Origin: Polytrichum commune
Lineage: Eukaryota > Streptophyta > Polytrichopsida > Polytrichales > Polytrichaceae
DNA length: 64,000 nt
NCBI GenBank assembly: GCA_950295325.1
Contig: OX485804.1
Coordinates: 48,236,001-48,300,000, forward strand
Direction: 5' to 3'
Shown here: positions 34,741 to 47,650 of the stretch, piece by piece
Numbering within the stretch: position 1 is the first letter of the stretch
How the letters are laid out: every line of letters begins with the position of its first letter
The notes under the pieces: model-generated
What the model was told of the DNA's origin: nothing
The model's database searches: none
What the model saw: the letters and a program-made list of their open reading frames with translations, nothing else
Program-made: the position numbers and the translations under genes

Positions 34741-37150
34741 TTGATAAGGTTATCATAGAACAACATTGGCTCCCTTACCGAGATTGGGAAATAGAGATGC
34801 TTGGGAGGGTAGGAAGGTAGGAAGGTAGGAGACTTGATTTCCATTTGTTGAAAGTTTGCAGGTGGGACCAAAAATATAATTATAATATATTGTGCCCAAA
34901 GGTAGGTTGTCAAGGAAGTGTCTACTAGTTTAGTGTACAAGGCAGTTGGATGACATGAAGCCCAACGGTTGCCAGTTATAACCATAAACATTTTGCACTC
35001 ACAAGTTGGTGATAATTCAAGTTAACCCATCCCTCATTATTTGAATCCAACGCCAAAATCATGTTTATTGTGACTGCGCCCAACGGGCCAAATAACATAG
35101 TGGTTCAAGTATCTAATGTTATGATGGTGTAACATCAACAACATAAATGGTATGTATACTCCAAACAACCTCATGTAGCCTAGCTTTGTAAATCCGCATG
35201 ACTCTCTCTCTTCACTTGTATCCCCAAAAAACCAACATGTTCTCTATAAAAACACATTATTGTTGCTAGACCATAAACAATAAGCCTCCCAATCACATCA
35301 TGTGCTTTGAAGAGCCTCATGAATATATTTGCAAACGCAATAGCAACAACTAATGAGAGCAAGGGACAACAAAGAGTCTAGAAGGTAGGGATAAGGATAA
35401 GAGAAATTGAAGAAGGGACCTATAAGGTCTTGTTCGTATTCATTGAAAAAACATGACAAGTGAAACTAGATTGAGAGATGCATTGGACAACATATGTTGT
35501 CAATGTCATATATTTTGTCTATTTGTTGACTACATTGTTTTGCCTAATTAGTGTGGGCCTCATCAATTCCCAATTATCCATACTACTCTTTTATTATAAT
35601 TTGAACCGGCCCACAATAATTTCTAGTGTGAAAATTCAGTGCAAGTTTTTTTTTTTGCTTGTTTGGAGGAAATTTTAAATTTTCATCCAATTGTGTTTTG
35701 CAACTATCCTCAATAGAACATGTACATTTGCAATGAATGTTGGGAAATCAAAGATGAGCAATAATGATAACCAAAATCCAATAACTAAAACATCCCAACG
35801 GACAACCCAATAACTAAGTTAACCTTCTTATCTATCAAAGACCGAAACTACAAATGCAACCTAATAATAAAGACAAGTTGAAAGACCAAAAGTACAACAC
35901 TAAATAACTTCAATCAATGTATAGCAACTCTTCCTCCATTACGCTTGGCAACAATTAAAGATGGATATTATAGTTTGTGCTCAAACCTAATTATTGTCCA
36001 ATGGTGCATCACAAAGAACCCTAGCGTACATGGATGAAGTGTTTGGAATGACAATACGAATTTCATTCAAAGAGATGCTAACCAAGGCAAATACTCAAAA
36101 ATTAATGTGGGCCACACTAATTCACAACCCACGTGAAATCCCACCTGCACTAATTAGACAAAACAATGTAGTGATCATCTTTAATTCACTTCATGGAACA
36201 CAGTTGTAATCTTTGAAACTAGAGCTCACTTGAACATAATGTATACGATGATAAGGGAAGACTAAAGGAATCCAATATGTGTCATGTGTTCAATGTTTGG
36301 TCCTTAGTTGACTTGGGGGGGGGGGTTACTCATAAATATTTACTATTTAATTGTTGGTGGCGAACCATGAGGGAGGACTAAGAGGGGGCAAGCCATCCTT
36401 TGTATATTTGAACCCTTGGTAGAGGTAAAGTATAATAGGAATTGAATATTTTGATGTACACATTAAAGATACACTATCCTCAAAAGTGGAGGTGAGGTTT
36501 CAGTGAATGTCTTTTTATAACTAAGAGTATTCTTTTTTTAATCTAAGGTCGAGGCATTCATAGTCAACCATGACCATTTCATTGTTCACCATGGTCCTGT
36601 AATATCAACATAGATGAGATCTATATTTTTAAGGTGAACAAAATCAAAGTTTATGTGGTGGTGGCTTGTGATTGATTACCCTCATGAGAGTTTTAACATT
36701 TGTCGTAGCCAGGGAGTAGCATTGAGATGAGCAGTTATGGTTTAACGTATAGATCAACTATATGTATAACCCTGAATTTTATGCTTTGAATTTTGTAGCA
36801 ATTTCCATATTCACGAATTGTTTTTTTTTAAATAATTGCATTCTCCATAGAAAAAATTTATCTTCAAATAATAATAATAATAATGTTATTAAAAAACTCT
36901 TGCTATTATACCTCCTAAACGAATGTAAACTCTCTTATTTTAATGGTTATAAATGCCTCAATTGTAGTAATCATAACTTAAGTTCTATATTCCTTGGTTA
37001 TCTCAGTGATTCTTGCATACCTCTACAATTTCCTCCACTTATGGGCTTGCAAGAGCTTCAATGAACCCAATGTATGCCTATAAGGTCAAGGAGGACTCAA
37101 GGAATGCATAAGGTGGGAAGGAAGGGGAGAGCAAGGATGAGTGAATTAGA
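34741..37150. other. Non-genic region
   Basis: No gene recognised. Contains a G homopolymer at 36316-36326, a short AAT run near 36868-36882, and unmatched short frames (35180-35362 minus, 35994-36209 plus, 36762-37064 plus). Confidence 0.4.
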
Positions 37151-37180
37151 GGGAGGGAGGGAGGGAGGGAGGGAGGGTGG
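37151..37180 (+). repeat. GGGA microsatellite, G-quadruplex-capable
   Basis: Seven GGG runs separated by single A (one T) bases; this exceeds the four-run minimum of a G-quadruplex with 1-nt loops. Confidence 0.9.
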
Positions 37181-38727
37181 ATTATTTTACTTTGATTTTG
37201 TTACATTTATTTAGTTGCAAATGGGTTGTCAATTTTGTGCTAGCAATTAGCATCGGCCAGAGGTGAGAGATGGAAAACAATATTGTGCTTGCCTTTGAAT
37301 TTTTCACATTAAATATGATAAGATTTTGATGACATGGCATTTTAAACCTTTTAATATTGCATATATTTATGCTTTCCCTTTAAACTAATTCTCGAGATGG
37401 CATTTATGTGCTTAGGCTTCAATCATGTGTTAATTTCATACAAAAATGTGAAGTGCTTTCCTTTAAGGGGCCCACTATCAAATGATTGCCCAAAAATTTA
37501 CACGTCAATGTATAATGTAGGATGGAGGAGAGAAAGAGAGTAGGAGAAATCGTAAGAAGGAAGAATATGAAGGAAAGTAGACTTATATTGTATTAGACTA
37601 CATCGACAACAATAATAATTGTGGGCATTGTATAGTATGACTCATTCTTCGCATGTGTCCACAATATATACCATCATGCATGAAAGCAATGTGCAATGCT
37701 AGTTCCACTTGAATCTTCAACTACTCACTAGGTTCTTATTTTTTTACCTCTAGTCACGAGCAAAGGTACCTATTGAAAGCAATTGAGAACATGGATCCAA
37801 AGAGTGTACCCTCGCTTCCCAAGTCCAAGAATTGAGGGAGGAAACATCATAAATTAACATGCATGTGTTTCTTGAAAGAGCACAAGAATTTCTATAGACA
37901 TGGTTGTTTGTTTGTGGAAAAAAAAACAATATTTGAAGGAGATATCATCATTTGTTTCATGGATCTCTCATATTATATAGGTGGAAAATAGTGTGCACCC
38001 ACAATATTATCCTTAATGCTCTTACCATATGTGAATTCCTCGTTACTTGTATGGCACCTAATATTTACCATAAAAGTGTACTCATCTTTCTTGTGACAAT
38101 GTGACACCTCTACAAAGAAATAAATTACCAAATATTATGACATAAGGGGGGTGGAACATTGGAAGCAAAGCTAGCTGCTCTTTAAAGGTGTGTTTACACT
38201 AGGATCCAAGACCCTAGGAAAGTCCAAAATTGAGCACTTGGCCAAATTTTGGACCTAAGAAGTCTCCATTAGGGTCTAGGTCCAAGGTATGAAAAAAGGA
38301 CGCGGTGCTAATATGGCATCACTCTCCCAAATCTCGTTGGTTCCAAGTCAAGAAAATAGTTCTCCCCATTTGAGGAACTAGTTTGCAAGCTTGGGTCCAG
38401 TCTTGACTATGAAAAGTAAGCTCCATGAAGGGTTCTTTTGGACCCCAAGTTTCTTGGACATAGTACAAACACCCAATTTCATCAATGCCCCAACTCCAAC
38501 ACTTAGTTTTCCCCCAAAGTGCACAACTATTGAGTACGACATCATGAACATTGATTGTATTTATCAAAGGACTAAAACGCAACTCATCAGTTGAAGGAGA
38601 CATAGTGTCAATGATCAGCACCGTCCATTTTGAAAAGGGAAGCTACATGAACTAGGAAAAGTCAAATGAGACTCGTAATTTTGAACATTTGTATACAAAT
38701 TAGATGTACCTTGATTCGCGTGAACTA
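37181..38727. other. Non-genic region
   Basis: At 38196-38285 there is an imperfect palindrome (GACCCTAGG...GTCCAAAATTG pairing with CAAATTTTGGAC...TTAGGGTC). The minus-strand frame 38319-38621 (100 codons) matches no family I know. Confidence 0.4.
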
Positions 38728-39320
38728 TGGGCCACTTCACACACAAGAGTGAAGGCCTGTGACCATTGCAATCTAAGAGCTCTCATTGGTTGAAAGGGCA
38801 GAGACCGTCCAAGTTCACTTCACACACAAAGGTGAAGGCCTAAAGGCCCAAAGAAGATTTCACGGATGAAAAGTCTACATGGAGTCCTACATGGCAGACT
38901 ATGGATAAGGTTTCATGGTCTCCCGGAATTTTCGTCAAACCCACCTCCAAGAGGTGGGCCTGATGCAAATTCCGGGAGACCACGACTTTTCTTAATATTT
39001 TTTCCAACATGATAGATTTCAAGATAGATTGCAGGGCATATTCCATAATAGATTGCAGGGCAAACAAACACCACCAAGTAATTCTCTGAAATTGATAGAG
39101 TTTGAGACATATTATATTAAACCAAATCCTCCCCTTTTTTTCCGCCAACAAAATATACGAAAACCCCGCAACGTAGTCCATTCTCACTTCACACTACACT
39201 TGAGGGCCCGTGACTACATAAAACGACTTTCCCAACACCCACGGTACGGCCTTTGGATGAGAGTCAAGGGTCCTCACCATTACAAAGTCACGGCACTTGG
39301 GTCGTGTGTGAAGTGGCCCT
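38728..39320. mobile_element. Non-autonomous TIR element, 593 bp, containing a miRNA-like hairpin
   Basis: Ends TGGGCCACTTCACACAC and GTGTGTGAAGTGGCCCT are inverted repeats, with TA next to each end (38726-38727, 39321-39322). The motif CACTTCACACACAA.GGTGAAGGCCT recurs inside near 38817. No transposase is encoded. The superfamily is uncertain. Confidence 0.7.
38913..38986 (+). ncRNA. Candidate small-RNA hairpin
   Basis: TGGTCTCCCGGAATTT (38916-38931) pairs perfectly with AAATTCCGGGAGACCA. The stem continues through a short imperfect part to CCCACCTC-CAA-GAGGTGGG at the loop. Total length is about 74 nt with few mismatches, in the size range of plant miRNA precursors. It lies inside the TIR element, as MITE-derived miRNAs do. 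Expression is unknown. Confidence 0.4.
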
Positions 39321-39322
39321 TA

Positions 39323-42300
39323 TTACCATTGTGCTCATAATCCAAATAAGACATCGAATAATTGGTCTAACTAAGAAAAAGGGGGGGACCGTAGTGCTGC
39401 AAAGTGTCCGTGATAGGCACTCTCTACCCTCTAGTTTGAGAGGGAAAGAGGGTTGTTGAGTCAGCCTTGGAATGGACCATGTCGAAAGGTAAGATAGGCA
39501 TTGCATGGGCAGTTAGCATGCCGGACATTATTGCATTCCTAATATCCCACAACCACACCTGTTACAATCTTATCAACCAAGCAAAGCCTGGCCTGGGCCG
39601 TTCACAAGAAAGAAAATGACGTTGATATTAACTTGTTCATGAATGTGGCTACTACTACGTCCTTACCCCACAGTCGAGAAATCATGCCACTTTCAAGCCT
39701 CACTTTCAAGTTCCGTATCACTTACTTACATACAGCACGTGATCATGGTCATGACAGCTCCTCAAGAATTCAACCACGTCGGTGATCATGTGAAGTCACG
39801 TCGGCCACTTTGCATAACTATTTTGGTTTGGGTTGCACGATAGTAATAAACAAAATTGTCAATCAAACAAGCATAACATTACTCAACGGTGTGGGCTTTT
39901 GTCATATAACGGTGGGCTGTTGGGAGTTTAGTGTGAATGTGAGTCTGAATGTGCAACATTTCGAGCATCCGATTGTTGTATTGTGAGGGTTTACAGAACG
40001 AGAGTTGAATGTTGAGTGATGAGGTTGGACTCACAAGAAACAACTGTGATCTTGGAGGTCCGAGGCTATCTTAGATGCCCACTTCTTTGGTGAAGGATTC
40101 GTAGTGTCTACGTAAACTCATCTGTTAGCAAGTGACAACGCAATGGATTATATTATAGTTTGAAAATAACTATGTTAAGAAACATTAGTTGACTTCATAA
40201 TTGGTATTAGAGACCTGAATTGGTCTTGTGGACTCTAGTTGGAACGAATTTGCCCTCAACCTTGTAGGGGAATTGTTTTTACTAGAGCGCCTCCATCCAC
40301 AATGGATGAGATTACACAGACGCCGTGAACCCCAAGCCCACTTCTTTGACTTGGGCCCTCACCAATCTTACTGGAGGTGCAACACATCCATTATACTATA
40401 GCATGTACATATACATATGATTTGACCTAAAACTAGCTTCGTAGACCCCAAATCAATCTAGAGAGACTCAATTGAGATAAACTGACCACAAACCTATTGG
40501 GGGTCATGTTTAGGCTAGATCCCATGTATCTTGGTAAGAGGGTGGGGACCCCATTGAAAGTGGTAGGTGTCTAGCCCTAGCCATATTGGAGAGGATGGAA
40601 GCCTCTTCCAGTGACCATGTTTTGGGTTTTATAAGTTGTGCAACCTTATTGTGGGCACCTCCAAGTTCACTTAAAATTTTGGCCTTTGGACCATATTGGG
40701 AATTAGCTCATCTGGTTAGTGGTTTTAGGTATTAAGTAAATCTAGACTTCTGTATGACCTCTAGACACAATGAAAATTTATAAATGTATTTCTATCAGCA
40801 TGCCTTATGATGTAAATGGCAAAAACTAACCTTAGCTTTGGATTTCATTGTGTTATAAATGTGTTAATTACACATTGTGTTATTCATGAAAAACATATAC
40901 TCAAAGTGGCAATTGACCAATGTTGAATGGTACATAAGCGAATGTATGGTTTCAATATACAATATGAATAATTGTAATAGGAAACCTATCCCACTAGTAT
41001 CAAAATTGTAATAGCAATCACATATTAATACTTAGATGGTATGAGAAGGTGAGAGAATCTTCCTATACCCAAGTTGTTATTTGAGTCGATACCAATCTTC
41101 CCCCCCCAAAAAAACTCTATTATTAATTTTTGAACAATTTTTTTTTCCGTATTTACCTACATCATAACGATTGCAAATCATGGAGAATATCATCTTAAGT
41201 TTTAAAATCAAAATTGAGATATCAAAGTCACAAGAGGTTAAAGTAAATATTGTGTTTTTGTCTAGGTGATCTATAGCCCGAGTGGTATCATATATAGTGT
41301 TCATTATGTAACACCCAAATGATACAAAGAAAAGGCAATACCATGCGAACACTGCTTCTGACCAAGTGGCTTCTTAATCTAAGGCATAAGTAGGGTTTCC
41401 ATTATATTGTCTTCCCCAACTAGATTGTTTGATTTGAATTTTTGGACAAGTTGTTTGTTCATATTCACTTACATCATAACGATTATGAATCGTGAAAATT
41501 GTCATTATAAGTTTTTTAATCAAAGTTGAGATGTCAAAGGACAACATGTGTAAATAGGAAGCCTTTTCCTTTTTAGGTGTTCATATCTCCCCCCACCCCC
41601 ACCCCCCAAACCCGCCACTTTTGTTTTGTTTCTTTTTCAACAACTAAACCTAAAATGGTATCTATATTAGGTCTATATTGCAAGCACATACTCCAATTTC
41701 AATGGTGACACGTGTCGATGCAGTGTATGTTCAAACATGCAAGCCTTGTCATAGCCCACTCAAATATAGGTGCCTAATCAAGAAGAGTGACCACATAAGC
41801 CTCCACACCTCAACTCGCAAGTAATGATGAATAATGCAAAAAAGAGTAGCCAATGCACTAACATTGAACACCTCAGCCAATTCATAATGGTTATGCGAAT
41901 CATGGCATTATGTTTATTATTTGTGTTACTTGATCAATCCCTTTACAAAATTCTTAATTATAAAAGTATTCAATAGGAGGGTGTTGCAACCCTAGTGCCG
42001 AGAGTTTCAAAAGAATAAACCCCCACTAATGTTGGGCACCTTCGCAAAATGAATTGTTTGTAACCTCATGAGTAGTAAATACTATTCACTATGTAAGGGG
42101 TGAGCAAAGTGGGTTGACTGCTGTATTTGCCACTGCAAGTGAGCTAGATTATTCTGTAAAAATACATGCAAGTCTTTGCTAGCCAACTTGCTTGCCCATC
42201 AGTTGGGCATGTCAATGCACATACCCAAATAGGTGTGTTAAGAATCATCATGCCATAATTTATGGCCATCTACTAGGCCTCCCCTATTAAGAAGGGAGCC

Positions 42301-43354
42301 CAATCTATAGGTTAGGTAATGCTATGATGTGTATAAGATTCCAAAAAGCTCAATTAGTATGAAATACTTTCTCCGAGCCTTTTCAAATCTCTGGAAATTG
42401 CTAAGTCACATGTGAGTTTTAGATCTTTGGATTGGAAAAGATACACACTTAATAAGTGTTCAAAGGCCCATACTAGTCCTATCTATGCACAAAAATGTTT
42501 ATTTGAGAAAATGTTTATTTGAGAAACATAGATTCATTATTAGATGATTTTGTTTAAAATTGTTCTAAATTTTAACTGATCTTATAACTTCACTTTTTGA
42601 ATCAAATGAGAATCTTGATGTTATCAAATACACAACTTAAGTGCCTCGGATACAACTACATACTTTGTGTTTTGATCATCAATGTCACATATGAGTATAT
42701 TCAATTTTTATTCTTGACATAAGATAATGTACTATATAAAATTTCAAGCCCCGAATGTTTTTGAAAATTAATTTAAGACTTGCGAATATGTTTGGTGGTT
42801 TTCCAACAAAGAAAGGTTCTACATACACCACAAAGCATTGCACGAAAGCATAGGATTTGAGGTAAAAATTGAATGAAAGGCAATGTAATTACATGTGTAT
42901 CTATATGAGCTCTCACTCAACCTTTCATTTGTTTTTGGGTGTCACTGTATTTGGTACCAATTGGGTCTATACAACATGAATCAATTTAATTTAATCTATG
43001 ATGTCATTAATGCACAAGTATGTCAAGAGATGATATTTTAAAACTCCAAAGTGGTATAGGCACCATGCAATGACCTCAAATTACACATGTATCAATATAG
43101 TAGTTATTTAAGTATTGTACTCTATATGATAATAGAACTTTGATTTCATGGATGGCAATAGGGCATCATTTTTGCATAATGGTATGATTTTTAATATCAA
43201 TCTTATATGTTCTCACATATAACTGATTTATATCTAGCTACGACCCTATATGCATGCACAACACTCACCTTGAATCATGTGTAAGTACTTGTCATTGCTA
43301 TTTCTATAAGGATTAACATGAACACATTAGAGCCAAATGTTTGGGTATTACATA
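39323..43354. other. Non-genic region with dispersed-repeat fragments
   Basis: 40640-40745 resembles 18760-18900 (CCTTATTGTGGGCACCTCC...GGTTAG). 41640-41830 contains a distant relative of the 47.3-kb / 62.0-kb repeat (CTCAAATATAGGTGCCTAAT). C-rich runs lie at 41101-41108 and 41590-41609. No gene recognised. Confidence 0.4.
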
Positions 43355-43562
43355 TAGTGACTTCCAAAAGTAATGTAACACCATTTACGAACATACAAAA
43401 TTGAAGGTTTCTTGGAAACAAGAAAACTTACTTCACGTGCTGTCACAACCTAAATAAAGTATGTAACTAGCCTCACGTCAATTTCCATGGTGATTGGACT
43501 CAAATGCTAGTAGTAAATGGTAAAAATGTGAATTTTGGGGTGTCATATTACTTCTGAAACTC
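43355..43562. mobile_element. Probable left terminal region of the Tc1-like element
   Basis: After TA at 43353-43354 comes TAGTGACTTCCAAAAGTAAT, in the style of Tc1-family ends (CAGTG..., then CAAAA). About 180 bp inward the inverse complement of the same motif appears (GGTGTCATATTACTTCTGAA at about 43539), with 19 of 25 positions identical. A right-hand partner beyond the transposase was not identified. Confidence 0.55.
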
Positions 43563-43672
43563 TTCAACTTTGCTAAATTACAAGAGCAATCGACATTGTA
43601 GTATGCAATAACTCACTAATTAACACTTTTGCTTTGCAATCATGAGGTCTTTGGTCAATTTCCCCTTCTATC

Positions 43673-44545
43673 ATGCCCAAAACTTCTTTGGAAATCCATG
43701 CACATGTTATTGCCCTCCATATCGAATAGCAAAGTTGTTGTACAATAGCTAGGAAACTAGGAACAACACCATCAACAATTAATTGCATCATGAAAGGTTA
43801 TGGAGCTATGGAGAAGCTGGAGGATAAGGGAAGGTCAAGGCGTCCACACACTCTTAGTGAGAAGGATAACCATTACTTGGCATGATTGGTGCAAATAGAA
43901 GAGAAGAGTATTGTACTAAAATGTCAGAGGGTTCTTCAAGAGGATTCAAATATCACATCTTCTCCTAACACAATAAGAAGAACATTGAAGCACTAAAGAC
44001 TTTAGTTTGTAGTTAAGAAGAAAAAGCCTCTCCTTTTGGGTCGTCACAAACAGTTTAAGCGTGAATGGGCGAAAAAAAACATAAGGATTGGATAGAGGGC
44101 TAGAGGAGGAAATTTGTGTTCTTTGATGAAAGTAAACTCAACATTGTGGGGACTGATGGTCAAGAATGGTGTTGGAAGAGGCCCGGGGCAACCCCTAAGC
44201 AATCATGTGGTTAGTAAGACTATGCAGCACAGAGGAGGAAGCATCATGGTTTAAGGTTGCATGAGTTAAGGAATTGGGGATCTAACCAAAACCAAAGGAA
44301 AAATGAATAACAAATATGACTAGAACATCTTACATGATAACCTAAGGATGTCGATTGTGAAGTTCAAAATAAAAAATAAAAAAATAAACACAAAAACAAG
44401 TGTTCTTATAGGATAACGACCCAAAATATACTTGCAAGTCAACAATGAAATGGTTCAACGATCATGCAATCATAGTGTTACCATGGAGTCCACAATCCCC
44501 CAACATCAACCTTATATTGCTATTTTGACCTTTAAATGGAAAAAT
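43673..44545 (+). pseudogene. Tc1-like transposase pseudogene (DD34E spacing)
   Basis: Reading plus with stops and at least three frame changes: MPKTSLEIHAHVIALHIE, stop, then QSCCTIARKLGTTPSTINCI (first helix-turn-helix), EDKGRSRRPHTLSEKD (GRPR-type hook), TIRRTLKH, KKPLLLGRHKQF, FVFFDESKLNIVG (first catalytic Asp), KTMQHRGGSIMV, GCMS, DNDPKYTCKS (second Asp) and LPWSPQSPNIN. Counting 34 residues from the first Asp of DND lands right after NINLI, where Tc1 transposases have the catalytic Glu; here the base is altered. The family catalyses cut-and-paste transposition at TA. The copy is dead but retains the whole domain order. Confidence 0.85.
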
Positions 44546-46205
44546 TGATCCACCTTAAAGTAACCAATCTTTCAAGTGCATTTTTTTCAATTGGCTTATC
44601 TATCTTATTATAAAACAAATTGGGTTGTATAAGTTATGAACAATTTCAATTACATCATTACCACATATATCTTAACTTCATTGATATATGTATATAAAAC
44701 ATATATTCAATTCCTCTTTAAAGTAGATTGTGTTCAGTATACTTTGAGTTGTATAGACCAAGTCATATTCAAATCAATATGTGTTCATGGCTTAGACAAA
44801 CTATTGTATATGCTATAGTACATATGCCAATGCCTTTAAGGATTAGATAATATGACAAGGAGGTTTAGCTTGGGGCACCCTCCCTTAAACTTTGTAAACA
44901 TGTGCATTAACTCAACATTATAATGAGGGCCATGATGTTGGGTTTTGACAATTTTTGAGACCCTTAAAGTTAATATTGATTACATTTTGAACTAATTTTT
45001 GGGATTTTGATTTATTACATATCAATATGTTTTTTCTTTTCTTTTCCATCATGCTACATTACTCTTAAATATCAAGAGAAACATGTTTGACCCCAACTAC
45101 AAAATTGTACAAGCTGCTAATAAATTATGTAAAAACACATTGCCACAATAACGAGCAAATGTATTAACCCAAACCAATGGAACAACGTATAATAGACATG
45201 ACATGGAAATGATAAAAGAGTCCAACCTTATTTTATGTGGCAATGGTGTAATTCAATTTCCATAGTGTTGAGAAACACTAGCCTCCTGAAATAGTCTAAT
45301 CATGCCAAATCACATTTACAACATACACCAATTCATTTGAAGTCTTTAAAGTAACTCAATAAGAGTGTTTAATACTCCTACTACCACTTGCTAAAAATAA
45401 GAAATTTAAATTTGCACTACTGATGGTGCTCAAAGACTTCCTTAACTCTATACTACATAAGACCTTCAAAAATATAAAATTACGAGACACTTCATTACAT
45501 ATAGTTGGAATTGTGCACCTATGAGAAGCTTTATTTACTTCTCTTAAATAAAATAGACTCTTTATTGTAACTCATGATTTTGAAAGCTGCACTAAAAGAT
45601 ATTGCCTACATTTTTGTAAACATGCAGATTTTCTTTTCATGTGCCATTGAATATAAGGTTTACAGCCAAAAAAAAGACTCAAAGTTATTTCCCAAACATG
45701 AAATAAAATAATAAAATATTTTATTGGGTAAACCAATTCTTCAACTTTCAAGGGGCCCAATAGAAATGTGCAGCATTTTAAGCTATAACTTGTCAATTTT
45801 TATACCCTTCCAATTTTTTATACCTCTACCCATACACTTGTGATTTTGTAAGTTGTGGAATTTCAACAATTGAGAAGAGTAATCTATTTTCTGGACTAAA
45901 ACTTCATGACAACCATATGGTTAGATTGCATTCATTGTTGTTGGTTGTCATCTATAAATTCTCAAAGAGGGTGATTCAAGATGACCAATTTTGACTCCAA
46001 AACCCCTCACGACGCCTCATTGAAGGCTTAAACTTAACATAGAAATCACCTACGGATGTGATTTACCCTTTCAAACAACTTAAAAAGTGCTAAAAAAAAG
46101 ATAACAAAAATTATTGGTGCATACACATGCAAACCCATATCCCTAAAGTTAGAACTTGACCCTTAGTTTTATAGGTGTAAGCTTGAAGCTTTGTCATCCA
46201 CCATG
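44546..46205. other. Non-genic AT-rich region
   Basis: No gene or bounded element recognised; it may include the lost right part of the Tc1-like element. Confidence 0.4.
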
Positions 46206-46216
46206 TTCTCGCCAAT

Positions 46217-46490
46217 AAATAAACAAACAAATAAATAAACAACCAACGTCGAGCAGTCCAACGTGAATTGAAGCCTTTTGGCCTTGCCATGCTCAAGAAT
46301 CCTCTTGATGTAGGGTGGGGTTTACTGCCTACCTTGCGGTGGGTGGGCTCTTGGCTTCCTACTTACCTAGCTAGTTTATTTTTGTCAAGTAAAGAGTAGA
46401 TTTCACAGCAGAAATCGAACCTCCAACCACTTCATTCGGAAATAGGTACCTCTCCACTATCACCCAGTAGTTTAGGGCCATCTTGGACCA
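46217..46490 (-). mobile_element. SINE, copy with T-rich tail, 274 bp
   Basis: Flanked by an exact 11-bp target duplication TTCTCGCCAAT (46206-46216 and 46491-46501). Reading minus from 46490: a 5' part TGGTCCAAGATGGCCCTAAA, an A box TAGTGGAGAGG fitting TRGYNNARNNG, and a B box GGTTCGATTTC about 40 nt later. The 3' end is T-rich (GTTTATTTATTTGTTTG). The head matches the SINE at 61736-61939, but the 3' half does not. Confidence 0.85.
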
Positions 46491-46501
46491 TTCTCGCCAA
46501 T

Positions 46502-47305
46502 ACACATAATTTAGTTGTTGAAAACTCCAATGTGCAAATCAATGTTGGTATGGCATATAGGTGAATGTATGGTATCAATAATCAATAATGATATCAAAGA
46601 ATCTACTTGTGAGTACCTAGATTTGTAATATTAGTCAAATTATGATATTTAGTGGGTATGTCAAGGCGAGAGAATCTGTGTATACTTGAGTTATTGTTGG
46701 GTCAATTCCATTCTAAACCAAATTGATACTAGGGAGATTTTTCGAGAAGAAGTCTATGGGGGCTGAAATGGGCTTCAGGCCTCTCATGAGGCCACGTTGC
46801 TTGTGCTTTCACGATCATCGGATTTGACCGCTGTAACCCTCCTCCCTTGATCTCCTCTGTTCCTGCCACCACTCATCCACTGCGTTCTAGGTGTCAAGAT
46901 TCACGCATAGTGTATAGACCTAATTGATATCAAAAATCATAATAATGTCAAATATCCATACCTTATTTATATCAAAAAATGTGAATTCCTCATCATAGAT
47001 ACCATAACGGTTTATAATTCTAATTTTTTATTTTATTTTGAAAGAGATGATACCATACCAACACTTGGTGCAAACATCCTTGTCTACGGTACACATGTCA
47101 AAGCGAAGTAAGCATTACCTTAAAGGATGTGAAGGTGAAATGCTACTCATGGACGGTTTGTGAACTTCCAAAAACTCTAAGTTCACTTGAATGTTTGTTT
47201 GAAGCTTGGAGAATGTCACCCTTGTCATAAGTATATGATGTTTGGTTATACAACATGAGGATTAGTCAACAATTTTTGTACTCAAGCCTTCAAGTTAACA
47301 CTAAG
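46502..47305. other. Non-genic region
   Basis: No gene recognised. Resemblances to 41040-41345 (TACCCAAGTTGTTATTTGAGTC versus TACTTGAGTTATTGTTGGGTC) suggest shared repeat ancestry. Confidence 0.35.
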
Positions 47306-47650
47306 GGGTGCTATCCGGTTCGTTAATCTTGTTCTTTGTCTTCTACCGATCCGATTTGCGTCCTCAAAATTGTGTTGCATTAGCTAATCTATGATGAAAC
47401 ATCAACAAACATCAGACTGGAAGTCATACCTCTTATCATTTAGTTTCGGTCATTGAAAGTGCATAGTTGTTGATTTCTTAATTGAATACATAAGTCCTCC
47501 CAATTGTGTTCATTATTGAAATGTGGAATACTTAATAAAACTTGAAAACATAGTCCACTATCTTTAAAACATTTATCTCTATGGTGTTTGTTGTTTGATC
47601 CTCACCAAACTACACACCAATCAAATATAGGGCTCCAATTAAGAATAGTA
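47306..47650 (+). repeat. Dispersed repeat (partner at 62020-62345)
   Basis: Alignable with 62020-62345 in the same orientation: ATCTATGATGAAAC, TGATCCTCACC, ACCAATCAAATATAGG, CAATTAAGAA. Unknown class, no coding content seen. Confidence 0.75.
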
